64,000 nucleotides of DNA from Pseudomonadota bacterium (GCA_023390395.1 JAEWCY010000080.1:1-64000); one strand, 5' to 3'; positions 7,819 to 16,993 are shown, counted from the first letter of the stretch. Notes: generated from the sequence alone by a model not told the origin. Numbers and translations: made by a program.

Positions 7819-9414
7819 TCAGGCCGGGCGCAGGCCTTCCTCGCCCTCCACGTAGGCGGCGTCGCAGGTCGGGCAGCGCAGGGAGGCGTCCAGCTTCTCG
7901 CCGCAGGCGCACATCCAGCCGATGCGCCGGGCCGGGTTGCCGACCACCAGCGCATGGTCCGGCACGTCGCGGGTGACCACCGAGCCCGCGCCCACGAAGG
8001 CGTAGCGCCCGATCACATGGCCGCAGACGATGGTGCAGTTGGCCCCGAGCGTCGCGCCCTTGCGCACCAGCGTCTGGCGCACCTCGTGCATGCGCGGGAT
8101 ATGGGCCCGGGGATTGAAGATGTTGGTGAAGACCATGGACGGGCCGCAAAAGACGTCGTCCTCCAGGGTCACGCCCAGGTAGACCGACACGTTGTTCTGG
8201 ATCTTGCAGCCGTCGCCCACGCTCACGTCCGGCCCGACCACCACATTTTGGCCCACGTTGCACTTGCGGCCGACCTTCGACCCCTTGAGCACGTGGCTGA
8301 AGTGCCAGATCTTCGTGCCCGCGCCCACGCTCGCCCCGGCGTCCACCAGGGCGGTGGGATGCACGAAATGGTCTGGCGCGTTTCCGGCCGGCGACTCCTC
8401 GGCCAGGGTCACGGGCAGGGCTCCGTTTTCCAGGGACTTCTGGCTGGCGTTGAGCACGCGCAGCACCCGCAGGCCCTCGCGACCGTCGGTGCGGGCCGGC
8501 CGGCCCGAGGCCATGCAGTCCAGGAAGTGCTGGCATTCCAGGCGTAGCGGCTCGCCTTGCGGGATGTCCACGCGCTGGGCCTCGGCCTTGACCGGCACGG
8601 GCATCTGGTTCTCCCAGCGGATGGCGTGGGGGTAGAGCTGGAGCTTGTCGGCCCAGGGCAGGGTGTCGTCGAACACGGCCATCTTGCGCTCGCCGACCAC
8701 CACCAGCTTCTGCTCCTTGAACGGGTGCAGCCAGGACACGAAGATGTGGGCCTTCATGCCCGAGGCGAAGTCCATGTGGGTGGTGGTCACGTCGGCGATG
8801 GCGTGGTGCAGGTAGTAGCCGCCGGTGGTCTGCACGGCGCTCGGCTCGCCGCCGGCCAGGGTCAGGATCATGGAGATGTCGTGGGGGGCGAACGACCAGA
8901 GGATGTTCTCCTCGCGCCGGATTTTGCCGAGGTTCAGGCGGTGGGAGTAGATGTAGTCGATGCGGCCGAGCTCCCCGGCGGCGGCCATTTCCTTGAGCGC
9001 CAGGAAATGGGGGTGGTACTGGAGCAGGTGGCCGACCATGAGGGTGAGCCCCCGGCTCTCGGCCAGGGCGATGAGCTCGCGCGCCTCGGCCTCGACCAGG
9101 GTCATGGGCTTTTCCACCAGCACGTGCTTGCCGGCGGCAAGCGCCGCCTTGGCGATGGCGTAGTGGGTCTCGGCCGGGGTGGCCACGGCCAGGCCGGCGA
9201 CCGTCGGGTCGGCCAGCACGGCGGCGAGGTCCGTGGCGCGCGGCACGTCGGGCAGGGTGGCGGCGTAGCCGTCGAGGAGCGGGCGGCTCGGGTCGCAGAT
9301 GTGGCGCAGAGCCCCCAGGTTGTGGAAGTTGCGCACCAGGTTCTTGCCCCAGTACCCGGCTCCGACCACGGCCACACCCAGGGGGTTGGCCGGCTTTTCC
9401 GTGATGTCGGTCAT
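7819..9414 (-). CDS. Fused Gfo/Idh/MocA dehydrogenase - hexapeptide N-acetyltransferase (WbpB-WbpD type)
   Basis: A 531-residue two-domain enzyme. Residues 1-340 are a Gfo/Idh/MocA oxidoreductase: Rossmann motif VVGAGYWGKN, then EKPM at 101-104 with the catalytic-type lysine. Residues about 349-500 are a left-handed beta-helix acyltransferase (WHFSHVLKGSKVG, repeated hexapeptides, VVGNPARRIGW). A short Cys tail follows (Cys502, 504, 514, 517) that could bind zinc. In Pseudomonas and Bordetella these steps are separate proteins: WbpB/WlbA oxidises UDP-GlcNAcA at C3 and WbpD/WlbB acetylates the 3-amine. The WbpE-type aminotransferase that acts between them is encoded just upstream in the same operon. 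The fusion would couple the first and third steps of diacetamido-uronic acid synthesis. Confidence 0.88.
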   Translation of the reverse strand: MTDITEKPANPLGVAVVGAGYWGKNLVRNFHNLGALRHICDPSRPLLDGYAATLPDVPRATDLAAVLADPTVAGLAVATPAETHYAIAKAALAAGKHVLVEKPMTLVEAEARELIALAESRGLTLMVGHLLQYHPHFLALKEMAAAGELGRIDYIYSHRLNLGKIRREENILWSFAPHDISMILTLAGGEPSAVQTTGGYYLHHAIADVTTTHMDFASGMKAHIFVSWLHPFKEQKLVVVGERKMAVFDDTLPWADKLQLYPHAIRWENQMPVPVKAEAQRVDIPQGEPLRLECQHFLDCMASGRPARTDGREGLRVLRVLNASQKSLENGALPVTLAEESPAGNAPDHFVHPTALVDAGASVGAGTKIWHFSHVLKGSKVGRKCNVGQNVVVGPDVSVGDGCKIQNNVSVYLGVTLEDDVFCGPSMVFTNIFNPRAHIPRMHEVRQTLVRKGATLGANCTIVCGHVIGRYAFVGAGSVVTRDVPDHALVVGNPARRIGWMCACGEKLDASLRCPTCDAAYVEGEEGLRPA

Positions 9415-9428
9415 GGCGTGGATCCTTG

Positions 9429-10601
9429 TTAAGCGTGCAGCACGGCCGCTTTGACGGCGGCGACGATGTCGCCCTGGACGTCGGCGGTCAGGTAGGGGTG
9501 CATGGGGAGGCTTAAGACCTGCTCGCTGGCGGCCAGGCTCTCCGGGAAGTCTCCGGGCGCGTGGCCGAGGCCGGCGAAGGCGGTCTGGGTGTGCAGGGGC
9601 TTGGGATAGTAGACCATGCTCGGCACGCCGGCCTCGCGCAGGGCGGCGGCCACGGCGTCGCGGCGGGAAAGGCGCAGGGTGTACTGGGCCCAGGCGCAGC
9701 GGCAGTCCTCGGGCACGACGGGCAGGGTCAGGCCCGACAGGCCGGCCAGGCCGGCGGCGTAGCGCGCGGCCGCGGCGTCGCGGGCGTCGAGCTCGCCCGG
9801 AAAGGCCGGCAGCTTGGCCAGGAGGATGGCCGCCTGCAGCGTGTCCAGGCGGCAGTTGAGGCCCACGCGCACGTTGTCGTACTTGTGCCCGCCCTTGCCG
9901 TGGACGCGGATGGAGCGCAGCGCCTCGGCCAGTTCGTCGTCGTCGGTGAGCACCGCGCCGCCGTCGCCGAAGCAGCCGAGCGGCTTGGCCGGGAAGAAGC
10001 TGGTGGCCCCGGCCGTGCCGAGCGCCCCGGCCATTTTGCCCTTGTAGACGCCGCCGAAGCCCTGGGCCGCGTCCTCGAGCACGGCCAGACCATGCTCCCG
10101 CGCCACGGCCGCGATGGCGTCGTAGTCCGCCGGCAGGCCGAAGAGGTCCACCGGGACGACGGCCCTGGGCCGCAGCTTGTGGGTCATGGCCGCCACGGGC
10201 AGGGGGTGCGTGGTGGGGTCCTGGGCCTTCACGGCATGGATGGCCTGGGCCAGCCGGGCCGGGTCGATGTTGTAGGTGCGCGGATCGATGTCCACGAACA
10301 CCGGAGTCGCGCCGAGCAGGGCGATGACCTCGGCCGTGGCGATGAAGGTGAACGGCGTGGTGAAGACCGCGTCGCCCGGGCCCACGCCCCAGGCCAGCAG
10401 GGGCATGAGCAGGGCGTCGGTGCCCGAGGCGCAGGACACGGCGTGGCGCGTGCCGGCGAAGGCGGCCAGGGCCGTTTCCAGCTCGGCCACTTCCGGGCCC
10501 ATGATGAATTTTCCGTGGGCCAGCACGGCGTCCATGCGGGCGCGGATTTCGGGTTCGAGGACGGCGAACTGGGCCTTGAGGTCGATGAAGGGGATGGGCA
10601 T
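9429..10601 (-). CDS. DegT/DnrJ/EryC1 aminotransferase, WbpE/WlbC type
   Basis: A 390-residue PLP enzyme starting at the ATG with complement 10599-10601. Family features are IPFIDLKAQF at the N-terminus, HGKFIMGPEV, the CASGTDAL phosphate-binding stretch, VLEDAAQGFGG, and the PLP lysine Lys206 in SFFPAKPLGCFGDGGA. It should transaminate the 3-keto group of UDP-3-keto-GlcNAcA with glutamate. Only 14 bases separate it from the fused dehydrogenase/acetyltransferase gene downstream, so the pair forms one pathway unit. It is one of three DegT-family aminotransferases in the window (the others start at 23895 and 41120). Confidence 0.88.
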   Translation of the reverse strand: MPIPFIDLKAQFAVLEPEIRARMDAVLAHGKFIMGPEVAELETALAAFAGTRHAVSCASGTDALLMPLLAWGVGPGDAVFTTPFTFIATAEVIALLGATPVFVDIDPRTYNIDPARLAQAIHAVKAQDPTTHPLPVAAMTHKLRPRAVVPVDLFGLPADYDAIAAVAREHGLAVLEDAAQGFGGVYKGKMAGALGTAGATSFFPAKPLGCFGDGGAVLTDDDELAEALRSIRVHGKGGHKYDNVRVGLNCRLDTLQAAILLAKLPAFPGELDARDAAAARYAAGLAGLSGLTLPVVPEDCRCAWAQYTLRLSRRDAVAAALREAGVPSMVYYPKPLHTQTAFAGLGHAPGDFPESLAASEQVLSLPMHPYLTADVQGDIVAAVKAAVLHA

Positions 10602-10917
10602 GGGGGTTCCCTGGGCGCGCCTTTTGGCGGCGCGGCAGCGTGTTGGCGTGGTCAGGCCGAAAGGCCGGCGGCGGTACCTGACGTTTGCGGCCGGGCCATG
10701 CGAGGCGCGGGCGGGGCGGCGCAGGAGCCGCGCCCGCCGGAACGCCAGGGGCCGGCAGGACGGGAAGTCGGGGCAAGGGCCATGGGTGCGGCCTGCGCCG
10801 CGGCTGCGGCACGGGCCACCGGCGCGACGAAGCTCGAAGCAATATCCATGCGATACCAAAGGCGATGACTTTTGGCGCGGAGCGCTGCCGCTTCTTTCCT
10901 GCGATACCCGGCCCGTG
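10602..10917 (-). other. 316-bp intergenic stretch without a recognised gene
   Basis: Lies between the membrane protein stop and the WbpE-type start on the minus strand. Short open frames here are Ala/Pro/Arg-rich and unconvincing. It contains a 19-base sequence (10679-10697) that recurs exactly at 39827-39845, and a GGCCTTTCGGCC-type small inverted repeat near 10660. It may hold the promoter for the WbpE/WbpBD pair; no clear -35/-10 boxes are visible. Confidence 0.4.
10679..10697. repeat. 19-base repeat, copy 1
   Basis: TGACGTTTGCGGCCGGGCC (plus strand) is identical to 39827-39845. Both copies lie in minus-strand leader regions of the glycan locus, 78 and 74 bases upstream of a start codon. 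Confidence 0.5.
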
Positions 10918-12348
10918 TCAAGGGGCGCGTCGGGCCTGCCGCCGACGCACAAGGAGGAGAAAGGCGGCCGTCGCGACAAGCAGGAAAAGCACCATGACGC
11001 CCTGGCGGCGGTAGTCCGCGTCGAGCATCCAGGCCCCGGTGCTCTCGAGATAGCGGCCCCAGACCTCGGGCTGGCTTTCCATGGGGCGGGACAGGTCCGC
11101 GCCGGCGTTGATGGAGCGCCACACCTTGGACACGGCCAGGGACAGGCCGGCAAGCGCCCAGGGAAACCAGGCGGGAAGGGGCAGCCGGTCGAGGACCTGG
11201 CAGGTCGGCAGCACGAGAAAGGGCAGGATGCCGATCATCTGGCGTGACAGGGGGTTGAGGCTTTGCAGCAGGCCGAAGGCCAGCACGGCCAGCCAGCCCG
11301 GCCCGAGCCCCCGCGCCGCCCGGCAGGCCGGGGCGAACAAGCAGGCGGCGCACAGGAAGATCGGCCCGAAATACAGGGTGTGGGCCACCAGGAATTCCCC
11401 GGGGCGCGTCGTGCTGTTGACGACCACGGTGCGGGCGTACTCGAAGAAAAGCGCCACCCAGTCGTAGGCGGCCAGGCCCGGCACGAGCCGGGGCAGCGCG
11501 GTGAGGAGCGCGACCAGTCCGGCGGCCAGGCCCAGCCGGATCAGCAGGGCCGGCCGGGACAGGGCGCGGGGGGAAAAGCCGGCCGCCCGGGCCAGGCAGT
11601 AGACGCCGCCGGCGAGGAAGGCCAGGGCGACGGGCGTGGCCGGCAAGGGCGGCGAGACGGTCTTGGCCAGGGTCAGCCAGGCCGCGCCCGCGGCCAGCGC
11701 GGCCAGGCCTGCGGCCAGCGGCCTGGGGAGCGGGGCGGGTTCGCCGCCTTGACGGTCGGGCGGGGGCACGAAAAGCAGGAAGGCGAGCAGGCCCACGTTG
11801 GGGCCCACGAAGAAGCCGGCCAGGCCCGCGCCGAGCAGAAGCCAGGTCCGGCCGGCCAGGTACAGCCAGGCGAAAAGCGCGGCAAAGCCGAGGGAGGCGG
11901 TGTCGAGCAGCACCGGGTAATAGAAATTGTGTTTGAGCACGGCGTAGTTGCAAAAAACGCCCAGGCAGGCCAGCCATTTGCCCCGGCGGGACAGCCCGGC
12001 CAGGTCGGCGCAGCGGCAGACGGCGAAGGCGGCCAGGGTCAGCATGAGGATGTTCACGACCTGGAAGGCGACGATCACGTTGGGGACCGTAAGGGCCACG
12101 CCGGCGACGGACATGGCGGCGCGCACGGCCAGGGCGGGCAGCATGCGCAGGTACACGGCCGTGCCGATGGAGACCGCGCCGCTTCGCACCTCGTCCAGGC
12201 GCGTGATGACCGCGCCGTAGGTGCGGCCGTCGAAGCCCAGGCCATCGCCGGCGAAGATGCGCTCGGAGACGAGGGTCAAAAGGACGGAGGCGGCCAGGAC
12301 CACAAGCGTGGCGACCAGGGCGTCGCGCCGGGAAGCGGGCGGGGTCAC
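10918..12348 (-). CDS. Polytopic membrane protein, possible glycan-assembly factor
   Basis: I chose a GTG start at 12348 because it overlaps the stop of the FemAB-like gene as GTGA, implying translational coupling. The 476-residue product is very hydrophobic, with about ten to twelve membrane segments and a short Arg-rich C-terminus. A periplasmic loop after the first helix contains GDGLGFDGRTYGAVITRLDE; GLGFDGRTY is reminiscent of the first loop of membrane glycosyltransferases of the GT-C type or of polysaccharide polymerases. I cannot assign it to a family. Its position at the end of a deacetylase/FemAB/2-epimerase operon suggests a role in surface-glycan assembly or polymerisation. Confidence 0.7.
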   Translation of the reverse strand: MTPPASRRDALVATLVVLAASVLLTLVSERIFAGDGLGFDGRTYGAVITRLDEVRSGAVSIGTAVYLRMLPALAVRAAMSVAGVALTVPNVIVAFQVVNILMLTLAAFAVCRCADLAGLSRRGKWLACLGVFCNYAVLKHNFYYPVLLDTASLGFAALFAWLYLAGRTWLLLGAGLAGFFVGPNVGLLAFLLFVPPPDRQGGEPAPLPRPLAAGLAALAAGAAWLTLAKTVSPPLPATPVALAFLAGGVYCLARAAGFSPRALSRPALLIRLGLAAGLVALLTALPRLVPGLAAYDWVALFFEYARTVVVNSTTRPGEFLVAHTLYFGPIFLCAACLFAPACRAARGLGPGWLAVLAFGLLQSLNPLSRQMIGILPFLVLPTCQVLDRLPLPAWFPWALAGLSLAVSKVWRSINAGADLSRPMESQPEVWGRYLESTGAWMLDADYRRQGVMVLFLLVATAAFLLLVRRRQARRAP

Positions 12349-13364
12349 GGCAGAAACCGTCTGAGCCGGCGGCCGAGGAAGGTGGCTGCGCCGAGGGGCA
12401 GCTTGCGCCAGAGCCGGGAGACGGCCTCCATGGCCGGGGAGGCGGCGGCGTCGCCGGCCGGGTCGCCTGGGCGCTCGGGCCAGTCGCGCCTTGTCAAGGC
12501 ATGGGGCACGGCCCCGAACCGGGTCTTGAAGACCGTCGGCCCCGCACCGGGACGGCCCCGGCCGAAGTCGAAGGTGGCCGCGCCGCGCGCCACGGCAGCC
12601 TCGAGCGCCCGCCAGTAGAGCAGGTTGACGGGGCTCACCGCATGGGCCGAGGCCAGGGAGCTCACCCAGACGGCCGTGTCCGCGTCGCCGTGGGCCACGC
12701 GGATCATGCCAGCCACGGGCTCGCCGTCGAGGGTGGCCAGGCTCACGGTCACGCGCCGGGGCTCGGCGGCGACGAGGGCGGCGAAAAAGGCCGGCGGATG
12801 GGGCGGGGTGCCAAGCTCGCGCATGTGGCGTTCGTAGACCCGGCAGAAGTCCGGCAAAAGCTCGCGCCCCTCGGCCACGGCCACGCCGGATTTCTCGGCC
12901 TTGCGCGTGCGGTTGCGGATCTCCGGGCGCAGGGATTTCCACAGCGTCTCGGCCGCGCCGGGAAGCGGCAGGCGGTAGGTGGCAAGGCCTGCCCAGTCCG
13001 GGTCCGGGGCGGCGGCCGCGGGCTCGCGCCAGGTCATGCGCCCGCCGGCGACCTTGCGGGCCAGGGCGTGCGCCTCCGCCGTCAGGGCCGCCGCCGCCTC
13101 GGGATCGTCGGCGGCCAGGCCAGCCGCCTGGGCGTGGGGCACGGAGAGCAGGCGCGCCTTGCCGGTGATTCCCCGCACGAGGAAAAGGGGCAGCACGCCC
13201 CGGACGTCGCCCGTCTCGTCGCGGGCCATGAGGTAATGCGGCCGCTCGCCGTAGGCCGCGACCACGGCGTCGCGCCAGGCGAAGCGGTGGTAGAAGAGCG
13301 TTTCCGGGCGCAGGGCCACGAAGGCGTCCCAGGCGGCGCGGTCGGCCTGGCCGGCCGGGTTCAC
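12345..13364 (-). CDS. FemAB/GNAT-like aminoacyl- or acyltransferase
   Basis: About 339 residues with GTG start at 13364 (GTGA overlap with the deacetylase stop; a second GTG at 13370 is possible). The C-terminal half has the FemAB-like GNAT motif: SLRPEIRNRTRKAEKSGVAV, then FFAALVAAEPRRVTVSLATL, VSSLASAHAVSPVNLLYWRA and FDFGRGRPGAGPTVFKTRFG. Related proteins are found beside a polysaccharide deacetylase and an asparagine synthase in exopolysaccharide loci, where they are thought to acylate or aminoacylate a glycan or lipid-linked sugar. The same gene trio is present here. Substrate unknown. Confidence 0.8.
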   Translation of the reverse strand: MNPAGQADRAAWDAFVALRPETLFYHRFAWRDAVVAAYGERPHYLMARDETGDVRGVLPLFLVRGITGKARLLSVPHAQAAGLAADDPEAAAALTAEAHALARKVAGGRMTWREPAAAAPDPDWAGLATYRLPLPGAAETLWKSLRPEIRNRTRKAEKSGVAVAEGRELLPDFCRVYERHMRELGTPPHPPAFFAALVAAEPRRVTVSLATLDGEPVAGMIRVAHGDADTAVWVSSLASAHAVSPVNLLYWRALEAAVARGAATFDFGRGRPGAGPTVFKTRFGAVPHALTRRDWPERPGDPAGDAAASPAMEAVSRLWRKLPLGAATFLGRRLRRFLP

Positions 13365-14266
13365 GCGCACGGATGCTTCTCCGCTGTCTCGGCCGCCAGC
13401 TCCCGGGCGGTGACGAACCGGACGTCCAGGGAGGCGAGCATCCGGTCCAGGGTGCGTTCGAGCCAGGGGCCGGTGCGGCGCAAAAACAGGCGCACCTTGA
13501 GCGGCATGTCCGGGAAGTGCGGCCGGGGCGCGATCTCGTAGGGGTGGAAGTAGTAGGTGGCCGCGCCCTGGGCGAGCGCCCGGGACAGCCCGGCCCGGCA
13601 CCACCAGCCGCCGGCCACGCGGGTCATGATGCCCGTGGCGGCCGGAAGCCGCACCACGGGAAAGGAGGGGATGGGCAGCTCCACCACCGGGTGGCCGCCG
13701 CGCCGGGCCAGGTCGTGGGTGGCCGGCCGGTAGGGCGTCTGGGGCGCGTCGGCCAGGCCCTTGAACTTGCCGAAAAGCGCCCGCGACGGGCACACCGAGG
13801 CGTCGTAGGCGAACCCCAGCTCGTGAAGGGCGTCCAGGACCCAGGGTTCGATGATGAGGTTGGGCGCGCGGTAGCCCGTCACCTCCTGGCCCGAGGCGTC
13901 TTCCAGCACGGCCTTGGCCCGGCGCAGGTCGTCGGTGAACCGGGGCCGCGCCGGCAGGTCCTCGTGGTGCATGCCGTGGCTGGCCACCTCGTGGCCGGCC
14001 GCGACCACGCCCCGCACCAAGTCCGGATAGGCCTCGGCCATCTCGCCCAGGATGAAGAAGGTGGCCCGCACGCCCCGACGGGCGAAAAGGGCCAGCACCC
14101 GGGCCATGGGCTCCCGGATCTCCCCGGCTGGGCGGTCGGAGCCGTAGCGGTCGCGGAAAAAGGCGGCGGTGTCCTTCCAGCGGGACCGGGGCGAGCCCGT
14201 GGCCCAGCGGCAGTGGTACCACTCGTCCATGTCCACGGTGACGGCCAGGGCGGGCCTACGCTTCAC
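13361..14266 (-). CDS. Polysaccharide deacetylase (NodB domain)
   Basis: A 301-residue carbohydrate esterase family 4 protein with a GTG start at 14266 that overlaps the upstream acyltransferase stop. Motifs are the metal-binding TVDMDEW (Asp12/Asp14) and SHGMHH (His97, His101), plus GYRAPN with the arginine that positions the catalytic base. No signal peptide is visible, so it may act on a cytoplasmic or membrane-linked precursor. It would remove N-acetyl groups from a glycan or a lipid-linked HexNAc. Similar deacetylases accompany the exosortase-associated polysaccharide loci, but no exosortase is in this window. Confidence 0.87.
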   Translation of the reverse strand: MKRRPALAVTVDMDEWYHCRWATGSPRSRWKDTAAFFRDRYGSDRPAGEIREPMARVLALFARRGVRATFFILGEMAEAYPDLVRGVVAAGHEVASHGMHHEDLPARPRFTDDLRRAKAVLEDASGQEVTGYRAPNLIIEPWVLDALHELGFAYDASVCPSRALFGKFKGLADAPQTPYRPATHDLARRGGHPVVELPIPSFPVVRLPAATGIMTRVAGGWWCRAGLSRALAQGAATYYFHPYEIAPRPHFPDMPLKVRLFLRRTGPWLERTLDRMLASLDVRFVTARELAAETAEKHPCA

Positions 14267-14756
14267 GGCGGCCTCCCCTGGGGCGCTCGCGCACGTCGCC
14301 GATGACGCGGGCCGGCACGCCGGCGGCGATGGCGAAATCCGGCACGTCGCGGGTGACCACGGCCCCGGCCCCGATCACGGCTCCCCGTCCCACGGTCACG
14401 CCCGGCAGCACCACGGCGTTGACCCCGAGCCAGGCCCCGGGCCCGATCACGACCGGGCCGCGCCTCGCCACGTCGTACTCCCGGGCGAGAAACGATGCGT
14501 TGGGGCTGGCCTCGGCCACCAGGGCCACGCCCGGGGCCAGGGAGGCCTCCTCGCCGATGCTGACCAGCCCCGGCCGGAAGCCGTCCACGGCCACGAAGCC
14601 GAGGTTGACGTAGGCCCGCGCCCCGATGCGGATGCCCGAGGCCCGCAGAAGCGCCAGGCGCAGCCCGGCCACGGGGCAGTGGGCGGCGGCGAAGCGCAAC
14701 AGCGAGCGCAGGGCCTTTTGCGGCCCGGGGACGGCGGGCGTTTTGTCGCCGGTCAT
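14256..14756 (-). CDS. Hexapeptide-repeat O-acyltransferase
   Basis: A 166-residue left-handed beta-helix protein. The ATG at 14756 overlaps the stop of the 2-epimerase gene (ATGA). Hexapeptide repeats run from about residue 45 to the end and finish with the family signature GVTVGRGAVIGAGAVVTRDV then PARVIGDVRER. It should transfer an acetyl group from acetyl-CoA to a sugar hydroxyl, in the WcaF/NodL style. The acceptor is not predictable. It lies inside a run of five overlapping or near-overlapping genes. Confidence 0.82.
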   Translation of the reverse strand: MTGDKTPAVPGPQKALRSLLRFAAAHCPVAGLRLALLRASGIRIGARAYVNLGFVAVDGFRPGLVSIGEEASLAPGVALVAEASPNASFLAREYDVARRGPVVIGPGAWLGVNAVVLPGVTVGRGAVIGAGAVVTRDVPDFAIAAGVPARVIGDVRERPRGGRREA

Positions 14757-15868
14757 GGGCGCGCTCCTTGGGGGCCGTGCAGAAAACGGTCGATGTCGTC
14801 GGCCACGCGGCCGGCCGCGCGGCCGTCCCAGAGCTCGGGCCGGCGGCCCTTGGGCGCGCCCCCGGCCAGGATCTCCCCGGCCAGGGCGTCGATGTCCCCG
14901 GGGCGGCACAGCCGGTTGGTGCCCTGGGTCACGGTGACGGGGCGTTCGGTATTGTCGCGCACGGTCAGGCAGGGAAGGCCCAGGTAGGTCGTCTCTTCCT
15001 GCAGGCCGCCCGAGTCCGTGACCACCAGGGCGGCGCGGGTGACGAGCCCCATGAAGTCCACGTAGCCCATGGGCTCGACGCAGCGCAGGCCGGGCAGGTC
15101 CTCGAGGACGCGGGCCAGTCCGAAGCGCGACAGCCGCTCCCGGGTGCGGGGGTGGACCGGAAAGACCACGGGCAGGCGCTCGGAAAGGCGCGACAGGGCC
15201 TCGACCACGGCGGCCAGGGCCTGCGGCGTGTCCACGTTGGAAGGCCGGTGCAGGGTGGCCACGGCGAAGCCGCCCGGGGCAAGGCCCAAGGCGGCCGGGC
15301 CGTTCCCGGCCTCGATGCTGGGGCGCAGCATCTCGAAGCAGTCCATCATGATGTTGCCCACGCGCGCGATGCGCTCCCGGGGCACGCCTTCGCCCAGGAG
15401 GTTGTCGTCGGCGTCCGGGGAGGGCGTCCAGAGGCGGTCGGCCACGGCGTCGGTGACGAGGCGGTTGATCTCCTCGGGCATGGTCCGGTCGCGGCTGCGC
15501 AGGCCGGCCTCCAGGTGGGCCACGGGCACGCCCTCCTTCACGGCGGTCAGGGCGCAGGCCAGGGTGGAATTGACGTCGCCGACCACCACGACCATGGACG
15601 GGCGGTCGCACCCGAGCACGGCGTCGTAGCCGGACATGACGGCGGCGGTCTGCACGGCGTGGCTGGCCGAACCCACGTCCAGGGAGTGGTCGGGCGCGGG
15701 CATGCCGAGATCCTCGAAAAAGGCCTGGGACAGGGCGTAGTCGTAGTGCTGGCCGGTGTGGACCAGGACGGGCCGGCACCAGGGGCGGCGGCGCAGTTCG
15801 CGAAACAGCGGCGCGGCCTTCATGAAGTTGGGCCTGGCCCCGACGACGAGGTGGATGCGGTGGATCAT
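14753..15868 (-). CDS. wecB: UDP-N-acetylglucosamine 2-epimerase, non-hydrolysing (WecB/WbpI family)
   Basis: A 371-residue GT-B fold enzyme with VGARPNFMKAAPLFRELRR at the N-terminus, HTGQHYDYALSQ, VVGDVNSTLACALTA, AHLEAGLRSRDRTMPEEIN, and DSGGLQEETTYLGLPCLTVR then NTERPVT. It interconverts a UDP-GlcNAc-type sugar and its ManNAc-type C2 epimer. It could simply make UDP-ManNAc. It could also be the WbpI-type enzyme that turns UDP-diacetamido-glucuronate into the mannuronate form, which would complete the pathway started by the WbpB-D/WbpE pair 4 kb away. Sequence alone does not separate these two. Confidence 0.85.
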   Translation of the reverse strand: MIHRIHLVVGARPNFMKAAPLFRELRRRPWCRPVLVHTGQHYDYALSQAFFEDLGMPAPDHSLDVGSASHAVQTAAVMSGYDAVLGCDRPSMVVVVGDVNSTLACALTAVKEGVPVAHLEAGLRSRDRTMPEEINRLVTDAVADRLWTPSPDADDNLLGEGVPRERIARVGNIMMDCFEMLRPSIEAGNGPAALGLAPGGFAVATLHRPSNVDTPQALAAVVEALSRLSERLPVVFPVHPRTRERLSRFGLARVLEDLPGLRCVEPMGYVDFMGLVTRAALVVTDSGGLQEETTYLGLPCLTVRDNTERPVTVTQGTNRLCRPGDIDALAGEILAGGAPKGRRPELWDGRAAGRVADDIDRFLHGPQGARP

Positions 15869-15886
15869 GGCGGCGGATGCTCGGGG

Positions 15887-16993
15887 TCAGGCCGGGACGT
15901 ACGCGGCGGCGGCCCGGCGCAGGGCTTCCAGGGGCCGGCGCGCGGCGGCCAGGGTCACGAGGTCGCGGATAAGGGGCGTGGGATCGATGCGGACGGCGAG
16001 CATGTCCCGGCGGCGTGCGGCCATGGCCGCCGCCGCGTCGGGTTGTTCCACCAATGCCCGCACCGTGTCAAGGAGCCGGCCGGCCTGGTCGGGCCGCAGT
16101 CCCGCGCCCAGGCGGAAGTCGTCCTCCAGTTCGCGCAGGTAGCTCAGGCGGCCGACGAAGTCGTTGATGCGCACCGAGGGCGTGCCGAGAACCATGGCCT
16201 CGGCGGCCATGGTCTGGCTGTCGCCGACCACGAGGGCGGCCCCGGCCAGGGCGTGGTGGATGCGCGCCGGGTCGAGGCGGATGCGCAGGGGTTCGAACCG
16301 GGGCGGCAAGGGCCGCTCGGAGGTGACGAACACCCGGCCGCGCGCCCCGAGATAGTCGCACAGCTCCCCGGCCAGGGCGTTGTCGATGCCGCGCTTGCCC
16401 ACGTCGTGGCTGGCCGTGAGCGAAACCAGGCGCAGCAGGAAGTAGGGCCGCCCGTCCGGGGAGAGTTCCCGGGCCACGTCTGCGTCCGGCCTGAAATGGT
16501 CGGGGTGCAGGTAGGCCAGTTCGTGGTAGCCCGGATAGGAGACGCGCCGGGAGGCCCAGCGGCCGGGGTCGCAGCATCGCGGCAGGACCAGGGCCGTGGC
16601 GAAGGGGTAGAAGAGGTAGTTCTCGGGCGTGGCCGGGGTGTCGTCCTCGTTTAAAAGCAGCGACGGGATGCCGAGCAGCCGGCCCAGGTGGGCCAGGGTC
16701 AGTTCCGTGCCGACCAGCACGTCGGGCCTGAGCTTTCGCAGCAGGGGGAAAAGCCGCCTCTCCGTGCGCCAAAGGAGCAACGGCCCGGCCAGGGCGAAGG
16801 GCACGCCCTCCATGCGCCGCCCCTCCGGGGCCAGGTTGACCACGTCCCAGTCCTCGCCCGCCACCAGGGCTTCCAGCACGTCTTTTTTGACGATGACCAC
16901 CGTGACCTGGGCTCCGTCCCGGCGGAAGGATTCGATGACCCGGCGCAGGAGGTGGTAGTGGGCCGGATGGGCCAGAAAAAAGAGCGGGCGCAT
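15887..16993 (-). CDS. DUF354-type GT-B glycosyltransferase-like protein
   Basis: A 368-residue protein with a WecB-like GT-B fold. It starts MRPLFFLAHPAHYHLLRRVI and contains VGTELTLAHLGRLLGIPSLL, LNEDDTPATPENY, YPGYHELAYLHPDHFRPD, TASHDVGKRGIDN and GDSQTMAAEAMVLGTPSVRI. These are features of the DUF354 group, common in polysaccharide loci and assumed to be nucleotide-sugar processing enzymes or glycosyltransferases. It is 20 bases downstream of the asparagine synthase and 18 bases upstream of the 2-epimerase, so it is in the same operon. Exact reaction unknown. Confidence 0.78.
   Translation of the reverse strand: MRPLFFLAHPAHYHLLRRVIESFRRDGAQVTVVIVKKDVLEALVAGEDWDVVNLAPEGRRMEGVPFALAGPLLLWRTERRLFPLLRKLRPDVLVGTELTLAHLGRLLGIPSLLLNEDDTPATPENYLFYPFATALVLPRCCDPGRWASRRVSYPGYHELAYLHPDHFRPDADVARELSPDGRPYFLLRLVSLTASHDVGKRGIDNALAGELCDYLGARGRVFVTSERPLPPRFEPLRIRLDPARIHHALAGAALVVGDSQTMAAEAMVLGTPSVRINDFVGRLSYLRELEDDFRLGAGLRPDQAGRLLDTVRALVEQPDAAAAMAARRRDMLAVRIDPTPLIRDLVTLAAARRPLEALRRAAAAYVPA

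Noticed and set aside
10640..10870. Small minus-strand open frame starting MDIASSFVAPVARAA
   Set aside because: Ala/Pro/Arg-rich low-complexity product without ribosome site or overlap with neighbours; treated as intergenic.
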